From Akkermansiaceae bacterium UBA2367 (GTDB lineage Bacteria; Verrucomicrobiota; Verrucomicrobiia; Verrucomicrobiales; DEV007): 46,654 nucleotides of DNA. The position numbers were made by a program, and so were the translations under genes. Below the pieces are notes generated by a model. The model was given only the letters and a program-made list of their open reading frames with translations. It was not told where the DNA came from and made no database searches. This document shows, in pieces, positions 40,148 to 46,654 of the stretch. How positions within the stretch are numbered: the stretch's first letter is position 1; each line of letters opens with the position of its first letter. The stretch covers positions 1-46,654 of the forward strand of contig DDTJ01000051.1 in NCBI GenBank assembly GCA_002344525.1, written 5' to 3'.

Positions 40148-41611
40148 TCAGAGGAGGTACATGATCGGGAAGAGGAAGATCCAGATCAGGTCGACGAAGT
40201 GCCAGAAGAGTCCGCCCACCTCGACGCGATTGGCGAGGTGCTCGGGGTTCTTCAGGTAAAGCTTCTTGCCAAAGACGACGAAGAAGAGGAGGACGAGGGC
40301 GCCGCCCACGACGTGGAGGCCGTGGAGGGCGGTCATGGTGAAGTAGATGGCGTAGTAGTTGCCGTAGCGCGGGCCGTGGTTGCCGAAAAACTTGACCTGG
40401 TCGAAGGGCACGGCGATGACCTTGGAGGGGCCGTGGTGGCCTTCGCTCTCCCCTCCCCCGGCGGTGGGCTTGGGTTCGCTGGTGTGGACGGCGGCGTGCT
40501 TGTCGTCCTTGCCATGCTCCTCCCCGTGGCCGTCGGCGGCGACGTGGACATACTGGACGTTGAGGAAACGGCCGCGGAGCTGCTTCTCGGGGATGACGCC
40601 GCCGCGATCCTTGTAGTATTCGGCGAGCTCCTGGTATTTCTTGGCCTGGAGGGTGAAGAAGTGCTGCTTGGCGTGCTCGTCGCCGATCACGTTCCAGACG
40701 ACGGATTCCCGCTGCTTCGTCGGGAGGACGAGCTGCAGATCGACCTCGTGGACCTCGAAGAGGATGTCGTCGCTGACGAGCTTGCCCTCCACTTTGACCC
40801 CGTCCCGGTAGTTCAGGGCGGTGGCGTTGTGGAGGAGGATCTTGCGGGGCCTCCCGGCCACGGAGAAGGGTTCGGCGGCGGTCAGGGTGACGGAGGAGGC
40901 GGCGGAGACGGGCTTGGGATTCTCCACACCGGAGGCCTTTTCGGCGCGGAAGCGCTGGCGCTCGTCGGCCAGCTTGGCGTAGAAGGCGCGGCGGTTCTTG
41001 GCGAACCATGCCTTGAAGGCGGAGGCCGAGGCGATCTCCTCGCCGACGGTGCCCTCGGGGCCTTCGGTCACGGTGAACTTCGGAAAGGCGTCCCCCTTGA
41101 GATCCTTGAGCACCGCAGGCAGGGCGCCTTGCAGACCGATGACGAGCTTCTCGCCGGTGAAACGGATGCGATCGCTCCCGTCGACGATAACGCCTTCCAT
41201 CACCGAGTTGTCGACGAGCTTGATGCCATGGTGCTTGTAGAGCTTGCTATGGTACTCGACGGATTTGATGCACATGAAGACGAGGGCGCAAGAGACCACG
41301 AAATACATGTAGAGCTGGTATTTCCGCCAATTCCGCTCCTTCAGCGCGACCCACGCGAAGACGACACCGACGGAGGAGGCGATGAGGACGAGGGTGTTGA
41401 TCGCGCCGAGCCAGACGTAGCTCTTGTGGACGCTCACGCCCCAAGGCCAGGGGTTGTCCACGCCGTCCTGCACGCCGAGGCGGAGGAAGACGTAGGCCGA
41501 GAACAGGCCGCCGAAAAGCATGACCTCGGAGGCAAGGAAAAGCCACACGCCGAGCTTGGCGTTGTAGAGGCCGGTGTCGCGCCGGGGCGTCACTTCGTAG
41601 GGAATCTCCAT
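40148..41611 (-). CDS. coxC: Cytochrome c oxidase subunit III with a large internal insertion
   Basis: The 487-residue protein is about 200-290 residues longer than usual subunit III. Residues 1-120 give the early transmembrane helices (LGVWLFLASEVMLFGGLFSAY, LGAINTLVLIASSVGVVF, YMYFVVSCALVFMCIKSVEY). Residues about 415-487 give the later ones (YFTMTALHGLHVVGGAL, GLFWHFVDLIWIFLFPIMYLL). Between them, about residues 128-410 form an extra soluble region rich in charged residues, with a His-rich segment at about 356-393. The frame is intact, so it is a true insertion. Subunit III normally stabilises subunit I. Confidence 0.9.
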   Translation of the reverse strand: MEIPYEVTPRRDTGLYNAKLGVWLFLASEVMLFGGLFSAYVFLRLGVQDGVDNPWPWGVSVHKSYVWLGAINTLVLIASSVGVVFAWVALKERNWRKYQLYMYFVVSCALVFMCIKSVEYHSKLYKHHGIKLVDNSVMEGVIVDGSDRIRFTGEKLVIGLQGALPAVLKDLKGDAFPKFTVTEGPEGTVGEEIASASAFKAWFAKNRRAFYAKLADERQRFRAEKASGVENPKPVSAASSVTLTAAEPFSVAGRPRKILLHNATALNYRDGVKVEGKLVSDDILFEVHEVDLQLVLPTKQRESVVWNVIGDEHAKQHFFTLQAKKYQELAEYYKDRGGVIPEKQLRGRFLNVQYVHVAADGHGEEHGKDDKHAAVHTSEPKPTAGGGESEGHHGPSKVIAVPFDQVKFFGNHGPRYGNYYAIYFTMTALHGLHVVGGALVLLFFVVFGKKLYLKNPEHLANRVEVGGLFWHFVDLIWIFLFPIMYLL

Positions 41612-41651
41612 GGATTTCTGACTTCGGATTTCGGATTTCGGTTTGGCCCGA

Positions 41652-43583
41652 TCAATGATGGGAGGCGAGGGAGTTGCCCTCCTCCGGTTCGGGGTCGTGC
41701 TCGGACCCGACGATGAGGGCGGGGTCGGTCTCGGACTGCGGGATGAAATCGCGCACCGCGCCGGGCACGCTGTATTCGTAGGGGCCGCGATAGGCGACGG
41801 GCTCGCTGGCGAAGTTGCCGTGCGGGGGCGGCGTGGGGGTGGCCCAGTCGAGGGTGGTGGCCTCCCACGGGTTGTCGCTGTTGGTCTTCTTCCCGAAGAA
41901 GGGGCTGAGGAAGAGGTTGATGATGAAGGGCACCTGGAAGACGGCGAGGAGCCAGGCGGAACCCGAAGTGACGATGTTCAGGTCGATCATGCGGAAGGCC
42001 GCGTCGGGTTCGATGATGTGGAGCTTCTCGGCGAGGTTGGCGAGGAAGCTGTTCGGCTCGGCGAAAACCTGGCTGGAGATCTGCTCGTAGGCTTTGCCCC
42101 CGTCGAAGGCGCGGCGGTGGAAGCCGGCCATGCCTTGGATCATCATGGGGCCGAAGATGCCGTTCATGAAGAGGAGCGAAGGCCAGAAGTGGAGGTGGCC
42201 CAGCTTCGTGCTCATGTAGCGCCCGGTGATCTTGGGGAACCAGTGGTAGATCCCGGCGAAGAGGCCGAAGATGGTGCCGGGGGCGACGACGTAGTGGAAG
42301 TGCCCGATGACGTAGTAGGTGTCGTGCAGGTGCAGGTCGGGCAGGCTGAAGGCCAGCGGCAGCCCGGTGAGGCCGCCGATCCCGAACATGGGGATGAAGG
42401 CCGTGGCGAAGAGCATGGGCACGTTGAAGCGGATCGAGCCGCCCCACATCGAGATGAGGAGCGAGGAGACGAGGATCACCGAGGGTACGGAGATCAGCAC
42501 CGTGGTCGTCTGGAAGAAGGTCGAGATGGCCGGACCCATCCCGGTGATGTACATGTGGTGCGCCCAGACGATGAAGGCGAGGAAGCCGAGGACCATCACC
42601 GCGTAGACCATGGTCTTGTATCCCCAGAGCGGCTTGCGGGTGTTGCAGGGGATGATCTCGGCGACGATGGCGATGGCCGGGAGGATGAGGACGTAGACCT
42701 CGGGGTGGGCGAGGAACCAGAAGAGGTGCTGGTAGAGCAGCGGGCTGCCGCCCCCGGCCGCGTCGAAGGACATGCCGCTGACGTTGAGCCCGGTGGGGAC
42801 GAAGAAGCTGGTCCCGGCGAGGCGGTCCATGAGCTGCATGATGGCCGCGACTTCCAGCGGGGGGAAGGCGAGGAGGAGGAGGAACCCGGTCACGAGCATC
42901 GCCCAGACGAAGAAGGGCAGGCGCATCCAAGTCATCCCCTTGCAGCGCAGGTTGATGATCGTGCAGATGAAGTTGACCGCCCCGAGGAGGGAGGAGGAGA
43001 TGAGCAAGGCCATGGCGACGAGCCATTGCGTCTGCCCGGTCCAGAAGAGGTCGCCGTAGTGGAGGTCGGTCGTCGTCGCGAGGGGCGAATAGTTCGTCCA
43101 GCCCGCCTTGGCCGCGCCGGAGGGGAGGAAGAAGCTCACGAACATGAGCGCTCCGCCCAGCAGGTAGAGCCAGTAGCTGGCCATGTTGAGGCGGGGGAAG
43201 GCCATGTCCGGCGCCCCGATCTGGAGGGGGGTGACGTAGTTGCCGAAGGCTCCGAAGGCGAGCGGCACGATCCCGAGGAAGACCATGATGGTGCCGTGCA
43301 TGGCCCCGAACATGTTGTAGAGGTCGCCGGTGACCTTGCCACCGTCGTCGAGCCAGGCCTGGAACCAAGGCCAGTCGGAGAGGACGGGCACGGCGCGGTC
43401 GGGATAGGCGATGCTCCAGCGCATCACCATCATGAGGAAGAAGCCGAAGGCGAGGAAAAGAAGGGAGGTGAAGCCGTACTGCAGGCCGATGACCTTGTGA
43501 TCGGTCGAGAAGATGTATTTCTTCCAGAAGGGGTCGTGGTGGTCGTGCGCCTCCGCGTGCTGGTCTGCTGTTGCCGCGCTCAT
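41652..43583 (-). CDS. coxA: Cytochrome c oxidase subunit I (A1-type haem-copper oxidase)
   Basis: The 643-residue protein has about 12 transmembrane helices and a complete set of ligands: His96 (low-spin haem a), His293 with Glu295 and Tyr297 in AHPEVY (CuB and the cross-linked Tyr), His342 and His343 in WAHHM, and His428 and His430 in IGHFHYV. The Glu in HPEVY marks the A1 class, which uses a D-channel. It reduces O2 to water and pumps protons. A long hydrophilic C-terminus follows. A word-repeat fragment (TTCGGATTTCGG words, 41617-41641) separates it from coxC. Confidence 0.96.
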   Translation of the reverse strand: MSAATADQHAEAHDHHDPFWKKYIFSTDHKVIGLQYGFTSLLFLAFGFFLMMVMRWSIAYPDRAVPVLSDWPWFQAWLDDGGKVTGDLYNMFGAMHGTIMVFLGIVPLAFGAFGNYVTPLQIGAPDMAFPRLNMASYWLYLLGGALMFVSFFLPSGAAKAGWTNYSPLATTTDLHYGDLFWTGQTQWLVAMALLISSSLLGAVNFICTIINLRCKGMTWMRLPFFVWAMLVTGFLLLLAFPPLEVAAIMQLMDRLAGTSFFVPTGLNVSGMSFDAAGGGSPLLYQHLFWFLAHPEVYVLILPAIAIVAEIIPCNTRKPLWGYKTMVYAVMVLGFLAFIVWAHHMYITGMGPAISTFFQTTTVLISVPSVILVSSLLISMWGGSIRFNVPMLFATAFIPMFGIGGLTGLPLAFSLPDLHLHDTYYVIGHFHYVVAPGTIFGLFAGIYHWFPKITGRYMSTKLGHLHFWPSLLFMNGIFGPMMIQGMAGFHRRAFDGGKAYEQISSQVFAEPNSFLANLAEKLHIIEPDAAFRMIDLNIVTSGSAWLLAVFQVPFIINLFLSPFFGKKTNSDNPWEATTLDWATPTPPPHGNFASEPVAYRGPYEYSVPGAVRDFIPQSETDPALIVGSEHDPEPEEGNSLASHH

Positions 43584-43671
43584 GCCGTAGTCTGAATGGG
43601 GTTCCCGGCCTCGGGGCCGGAGAAAAAGAGGGTGTCCTGTTACTGTATCCTGGCCGATTTGCCACCGCTTT

Positions 43672-44403
43672 TCAAAGGGGTGCCCCGGTTTCGAGGCTCA
43701 CTTTCGCACCGGAAAGCTGGGCGTCCTGCGGAATCGCGAGCAATTCCGCCTCGGTGTAGGGGGCGCTGTGGTCTTTGAACTCTTCGCGGGCCGATTTGAT
43801 CATCTCGGTAGTGACTACGCCGTCTTCGCCCTCGGGGAGACTCCCGAATGTGCGGCGGACGTAAGTGGCGACTTGGGCGATCTTCTCGTCGTTGAGGTTG
43901 TTCCACGCAGGCATGAGCTGGTTGTAGGTCTGGCCGCCCACCTTGAAGGGTCCGTTGATCCCGTGGATGAGGATGGCTCCCATGCGCTTGCTGCCGCCAT
44001 CGACCCATTCCGACCCGACGAGGGGTGGGAACTGGCCGGGGATGCCGAGACCGGAGGCCTGGTGGCAGGCGATACAGTTGTTGTAGACCTTCTTCCCTTC
44101 GTTCATCCACTGGTCGATCCAAGCGATCTGGGCCGCGCCCTCGTCTCCGCCGCCCAAGGAGGGGCGCGGGTCGGGGACGTAGTGGGGATGGATGTAGATG
44201 CTGTCGCGGAAGCCGTTGCTGGCGGTGAAGAGCTGCCCGCCGCCGAGGAAGACGATGATGGAGCTGATGACGATGACCACAGCTCCGACGGCACCGCGCC
44301 CACCGGGCTGGAGGGGATCCTCGCGGCGGATGGCGTCGTGGAGGTCCACCGTGCTCACGGTTCCCTGCTGGTAGTCGAGGTTCTGGTCTTCGGCCGGATC
44401 CAT
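43672..44403 (-). CDS. Membrane-anchored mono-haem cytochrome c
   Basis: The 243-residue protein has one transmembrane helix (about 38-58), a haem site C110-I-A-C-H114 and a likely axial Met164 in NQLMPAWNNL. The surroundings (FPPLVGSEWVDGG, GGQTYNQLMPAW) are typical of class I cytochromes c that feed oxidases. It lies directly before coxA and probably replaces the cytochrome domain that caa3 enzymes carry on subunit II. Confidence 0.9.
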   Translation of the reverse strand: MDPAEDQNLDYQQGTVSTVDLHDAIRREDPLQPGGRGAVGAVVIVISSIIVFLGGGQLFTASNGFRDSIYIHPHYVPDPRPSLGGGDEGAAQIAWIDQWMNEGKKVYNNCIACHQASGLGIPGQFPPLVGSEWVDGGSKRMGAILIHGINGPFKVGGQTYNQLMPAWNNLNDEKIAQVATYVRRTFGSLPEGEDGVVTTEMIKSAREEFKDHSAPYTEAELLAIPQDAQLSGAKVSLETGAPL

Positions 44404-44431
44404 GGGAGAGGTCTAAAAGGTCGCGGGGCGT

Positions 44432-45061
44432 TCAGTTCCCGGTGAGGTAGGCTTTGGGAAGGGGCTGGTCTTTCTTGAGCGAAAGGAGGTAGTCGACGAG
44501 GGCCTCGGCCTTCGGCGTGGGGACGAGACCTTCGCCGTAGGGGGAGGGCTCGTAAAGATGCTTGTAGGCGGGCATGCCGCTGTCGCGGGCGAAAGATTTG
44601 GGATCGTTCAGATGGCGGTGCATCTCCTCGGCCGTGGTGATGCGATGGCCGACATTCGCGAGATCCGGCCCGATGCGCTGGTAGCCGAGCGGGGCGACGC
44701 CTTCGTTGACGTAGTCGCCGGGCTGGGTCTCGCGGGCGAAATTGCCCTGCTCCCCTTCCCTGCCGCCCCATCCGGGACGCCAGCGGTCGACCCCGGCGTA
44801 GGTGGGGCGCACCACTTGGGTATGGCAGTAGGCACAACCCTCGGCGGCGTAGATCTGGCGTCCGTAGTCGCTCGCGCCGTAGCGCTGCAAAGTCCGGTCG
44901 GGGTAGGCGTCCACCTCGCCGCCGACCTCCTCGCCCTCGGCGTAGGGCGTGGGGACGGCCTTCGACTGCTCAAGGTAGGGCAGGACGACGAGGAACAGCC
45001 AAGGCAGCACGAAGGCGAGGCCGAGCGTGCCGAGCAGTTTCCAGAAAGAGGTCGAATTCAT
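44432..45061 (-). CDS. CcoO/FixO-like mono-haem cytochrome c
   Basis: The 209-residue protein has one N-terminal transmembrane helix, the haem site C76-A-Y-C-H80 in EGCAYCHTQVVRPTY and the axial Met163 in SGMPAYKHLY. The EGCxYCHxQxVRP and IGPDLANVGHR motifs identify it as a relative of the cbb3-oxidase subunit CcoO. ATG 45061 was chosen so that the helix follows at once. It is followed by another cytochrome c and the aa3-type subunits, not by ccoP or ccoQ. Confidence 0.88.
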   Translation of the reverse strand: MNSTSFWKLLGTLGLAFVLPWLFLVVLPYLEQSKAVPTPYAEGEEVGGEVDAYPDRTLQRYGASDYGRQIYAAEGCAYCHTQVVRPTYAGVDRWRPGWGGREGEQGNFARETQPGDYVNEGVAPLGYQRIGPDLANVGHRITTAEEMHRHLNDPKSFARDSGMPAYKHLYEPSPYGEGLVPTPKAEALVDYLLSLKKDQPLPKAYLTGN

Positions 45062-45077
45062 GAAAGAGACGTGGTTC

Positions 45078-46544
45078 TCAGGCTTGCGTGAGTCCGGCGG
45101 CGGCACGGGCGCTGGGGGCTTCGCCGGGTTCGGCGTGGATCAGGGTGGGTCCGGCCGACTTGCGGCCCTTGCCGAGGAACATGAGGGCGAGCTGTTGGAG
45201 GAAGATGAGGTTCGACCACACGATGAGGCCCCAGGCGATGCTCCGCCCGGCCACGTAGGCGAGGGAGTTGACGGTGGAGACGGAGAAGTTGCGGTCCCAC
45301 ACGGCGAGGTCGCCGCCTTGAGCGATACCGCCGACGAGGGTGGCGACGATCAGGGTGGCGATGCCGTAGACGCTGAACCAGAAATGGGTGCGGATGCGCT
45401 TGCCCGAGGGCCACTCCGCCCCGGTGATGCGGGGGACAATGAAGTAGAAGGCCCCGAAAATCGTCATGGAGAAGAAGCCGTAGATGGCAAGGGCGTCGAG
45501 TCCGGCGACGAATTGGCTGAACTGGAGGTTCTTCCCGAAGGCGAAGGTCGAGCTGGCCGCCGCGAGGATGGCGTAGACCGCCAGCATCAGCATGCCCAGC
45601 ACGGTGAAGCGGAGCGAGGGGCTGTATTCCCAGAGCTTGGTGCAGCCCTTCAGGGTGAGGAGCAGGTTGGCCACGGTCGCGACGATGGCGAGGAGGATGA
45701 GGATCGCGGCGGCACCGCTCACCGCGGGCATCCAAGCCGGGAAGGGACCGCCCATGTAGCGGGAGAATCCGGTCCAGCCCGCGAGGAAGGCGAGGAGCCA
45801 GAAGCTGATCTGGGCGAGCGGGTAGCTGTAGATGGGGCGGCCCGAGATTTTCGGGATGATGTAGTAGGCCACGGCGAGGGCGAGCGGGGCCATCCAGAAA
45901 TAGATGAGGTTGGAGAAATACCAGGAACCGACGCCCGCGCCCATCACCGGGGCGGCCTCCTTGTTGATGAGGAGGTTCGCGGTGAGGAAGATCCACGGGA
46001 ACCAGACCGCCGCGCCGAGGAGGTAGAGCTCGGAGATGTAGAAGAGCTTGTTGCGGCGTCCGTGGAACATGGGGATGACCCAGACGACGGTGAGGGCGTA
46101 GGAGATCGCGAAGATCGGCCAGAACCAGCCGGGGAAGTCGAGGAGCGGGATGGCGCGTCCGGCCCCGACCCAGACGGCGATCACGCCGAGGGCGACTCCG
46201 GCGTTCCAGACGTGCCCGGCGACGATGAGCGCGACGGGATGCTGGATGCGGGAGCGGGTGAGACGGGCCATGAGCCAGAGCATGACGCCGATGCCCGCCT
46301 GCATCGCCCAGCCGTAGACGAGGGCGTTGAGGTGGACGGGGTAGAGGCGGCCGTAGCCGAAGACGGCGTAGTCGTCCAGCAGACCGGGGACGCGGAGCTT
46401 CAGGGAGCTGAGAAAGCCGAGAACCGTCGCAAAGAGGAGCCACGCGGCGGCGCTGGTGAAGAAGAACATCACGGGGTAGCGCGCCGAGCGGTCGATCGCG
46501 GCCCGCTCTTGCAGTTCCTCCTGGGTGGGTTGTGGCACGGTCAT
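45078..46544 (-). CDS. CcoN-like protein that has lost the haem b3/CuB ligands
   Basis: The 488-residue protein has about 12 transmembrane helices and aligns by motif with cbb3-oxidase subunit I (CcoN). The helix-II motif RLYPVHLNALVYGW keeps His71. The CuB motif GHN is FSN (Ser211). The pair HH is Thr258-Gly259 in AGWTGFSRYM. The GHxH that binds both haems is GLDA (348-351) in FVAGLDALAIYGFFSM. It therefore cannot form the O2-reducing centre and is probably a structural or quinol-side partner of the downstream CcoO-like cytochrome. A GTG at 46562 overlapping the upstream stop is an alternative start. Confidence 0.85.
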   Translation of the reverse strand: MTVPQPTQEELQERAAIDRSARYPVMFFFTSAAAWLLFATVLGFLSSLKLRVPGLLDDYAVFGYGRLYPVHLNALVYGWAMQAGIGVMLWLMARLTRSRIQHPVALIVAGHVWNAGVALGVIAVWVGAGRAIPLLDFPGWFWPIFAISYALTVVWVIPMFHGRRNKLFYISELYLLGAAVWFPWIFLTANLLINKEAAPVMGAGVGSWYFSNLIYFWMAPLALAVAYYIIPKISGRPIYSYPLAQISFWLLAFLAGWTGFSRYMGGPFPAWMPAVSGAAAILILLAIVATVANLLLTLKGCTKLWEYSPSLRFTVLGMLMLAVYAILAAASSTFAFGKNLQFSQFVAGLDALAIYGFFSMTIFGAFYFIVPRITGAEWPSGKRIRTHFWFSVYGIATLIVATLVGGIAQGGDLAVWDRNFSVSTVNSLAYVAGRSIAWGLIVWSNLIFLQQLALMFLGKGRKSAGPTLIHAEPGEAPSARAAAGLTQA

Positions 46545-46558
46545 GGGTCGGAAGCGGT

Positions 46559-46654
46559 TCACTGCACGGGGGCGGGGGCTGCGGGTGCCGCAGGGGCGGG
46601 TGCGGGGGTAGCGGGCGCAGGCGCGGGAGCTGCGGGTGCAGGTGCGGCAGGCGG
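46559..46654 (-). CDS. Partial gene: Pro/Ala-rich C-terminus
   Basis: The window edge contains the last 31 codons of a minus-strand gene. They are almost only Ala and Pro, with one Thr, and end in PAPVQ. The stop TGA overlaps the alternative GTG of the CcoN-like gene. Such tails or linkers occur on membrane-bound respiratory proteins. The rest of the gene lies outside the window, so the product cannot be named. Confidence 0.55.
   Translation of the reverse strand, partial: PPAAPAPAAPAPAPATPAPAPAAPAAPAPVQ

Noticed and set aside
41643..43595. Long frame antisense to coxA
   Set aside because: The composition is dominated by Glu/Gly/Asp/Val/His and it overlaps an unambiguous COX I gene.

Overview
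This 46.7 kb window is GC-rich chromosomal DNA, most likely from a member of the Verrucomicrobiota (PVC group). I infer this from two very large secreted proteins with PVC-type terminal c-haem domains, one of them carrying a DUF1080 (3-keto-disaccharide hydrolase) domain. A ceramidase-like secreted enzyme, a fucose mutarotase/dehydrogenase pair and a caa3-like oxidase operon with unusual subunits fit the same picture. No rRNA, tRNA, CRISPR array, transposase or integrase gene was recognised.

Layout. 0-1.7 kb: a left-handed beta-helix protein and a dual-specificity phosphatase, convergent. 1.9-3.5 kb: an AT-rich island with two PD-(D/E)XK-like nuclease genes. 3.6-6.7 kb: a two-gene operon of a double AAA+ ATPase and a WYL regulator, with an inverted repeat upstream that could be its operator. 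6.9-12.8 kb: a PVC-type dehydrogenase/cytochrome, a neutral-ceramidase-like protein and two small secreted or membrane proteins, one of which looks like a former integron cassette. 13-18.7 kb: a ketoglutarate-semialdehyde-type dehydrogenase, L-fucose-type aldo/keto reductase, FucU mutarotase, a SIMPL protein and a secretin-like protein. 18.8-26.4 kb: mannose-1-phosphate guanylyltransferase, RuvX, an MFS sugar-acid type transporter, beta-carbonic anhydrase and a giant DUF1080/dehydrogenase/cytochrome c protein. 26.5-34.2 kb: an orphan UPF0175 protein, ribosomal protein S1 with a clear terminator, a PEGA/formylglycine-generating-enzyme-like membrane protein, a second WYL regulator with a lipoprotein, a gamma-glutamylcyclotransferase-like protein and a rhodanese.

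34.2-46.7 kb (minus strand) is one respiratory cluster. It reads, in transcription order: a Pro/Ala tail of an unseen gene, a CcoN-like protein, a CcoO-like cytochrome c, a second mono-haem cytochrome c, A1-type COX I, COX III with a roughly 280-residue insertion, COX IV, two tiny membrane proteins, COX II, CtaA, CtaB, SCO, a DUF420-DUF1573 fusion and a rhodanese. COX I, II, III and IV form the oxidase core. CtaA and CtaB make haem A. SCO, and probably DUF420, serve cofactor assembly. The cytochromes c are separate, as COX II carries no fused haem domain. The CcoN-like protein has lost nearly all haem and copper ligands, so it is probably structural.

Two features run through the whole window. 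First, intergenic gaps repeatedly hold elaborately folded repeats: three cloverleaf elements (outer stem plus three hairpins), three copies of a CTGTAGCC three-way element, and several arrays of 7-12 nt words facing their own complements. They often sit at convergent gene ends and sometimes supply a stop codon or ribosome-binding site. Second, almost no gene has a Shine-Dalgarno sequence, and at least two promoters appear to give leaderless transcripts.
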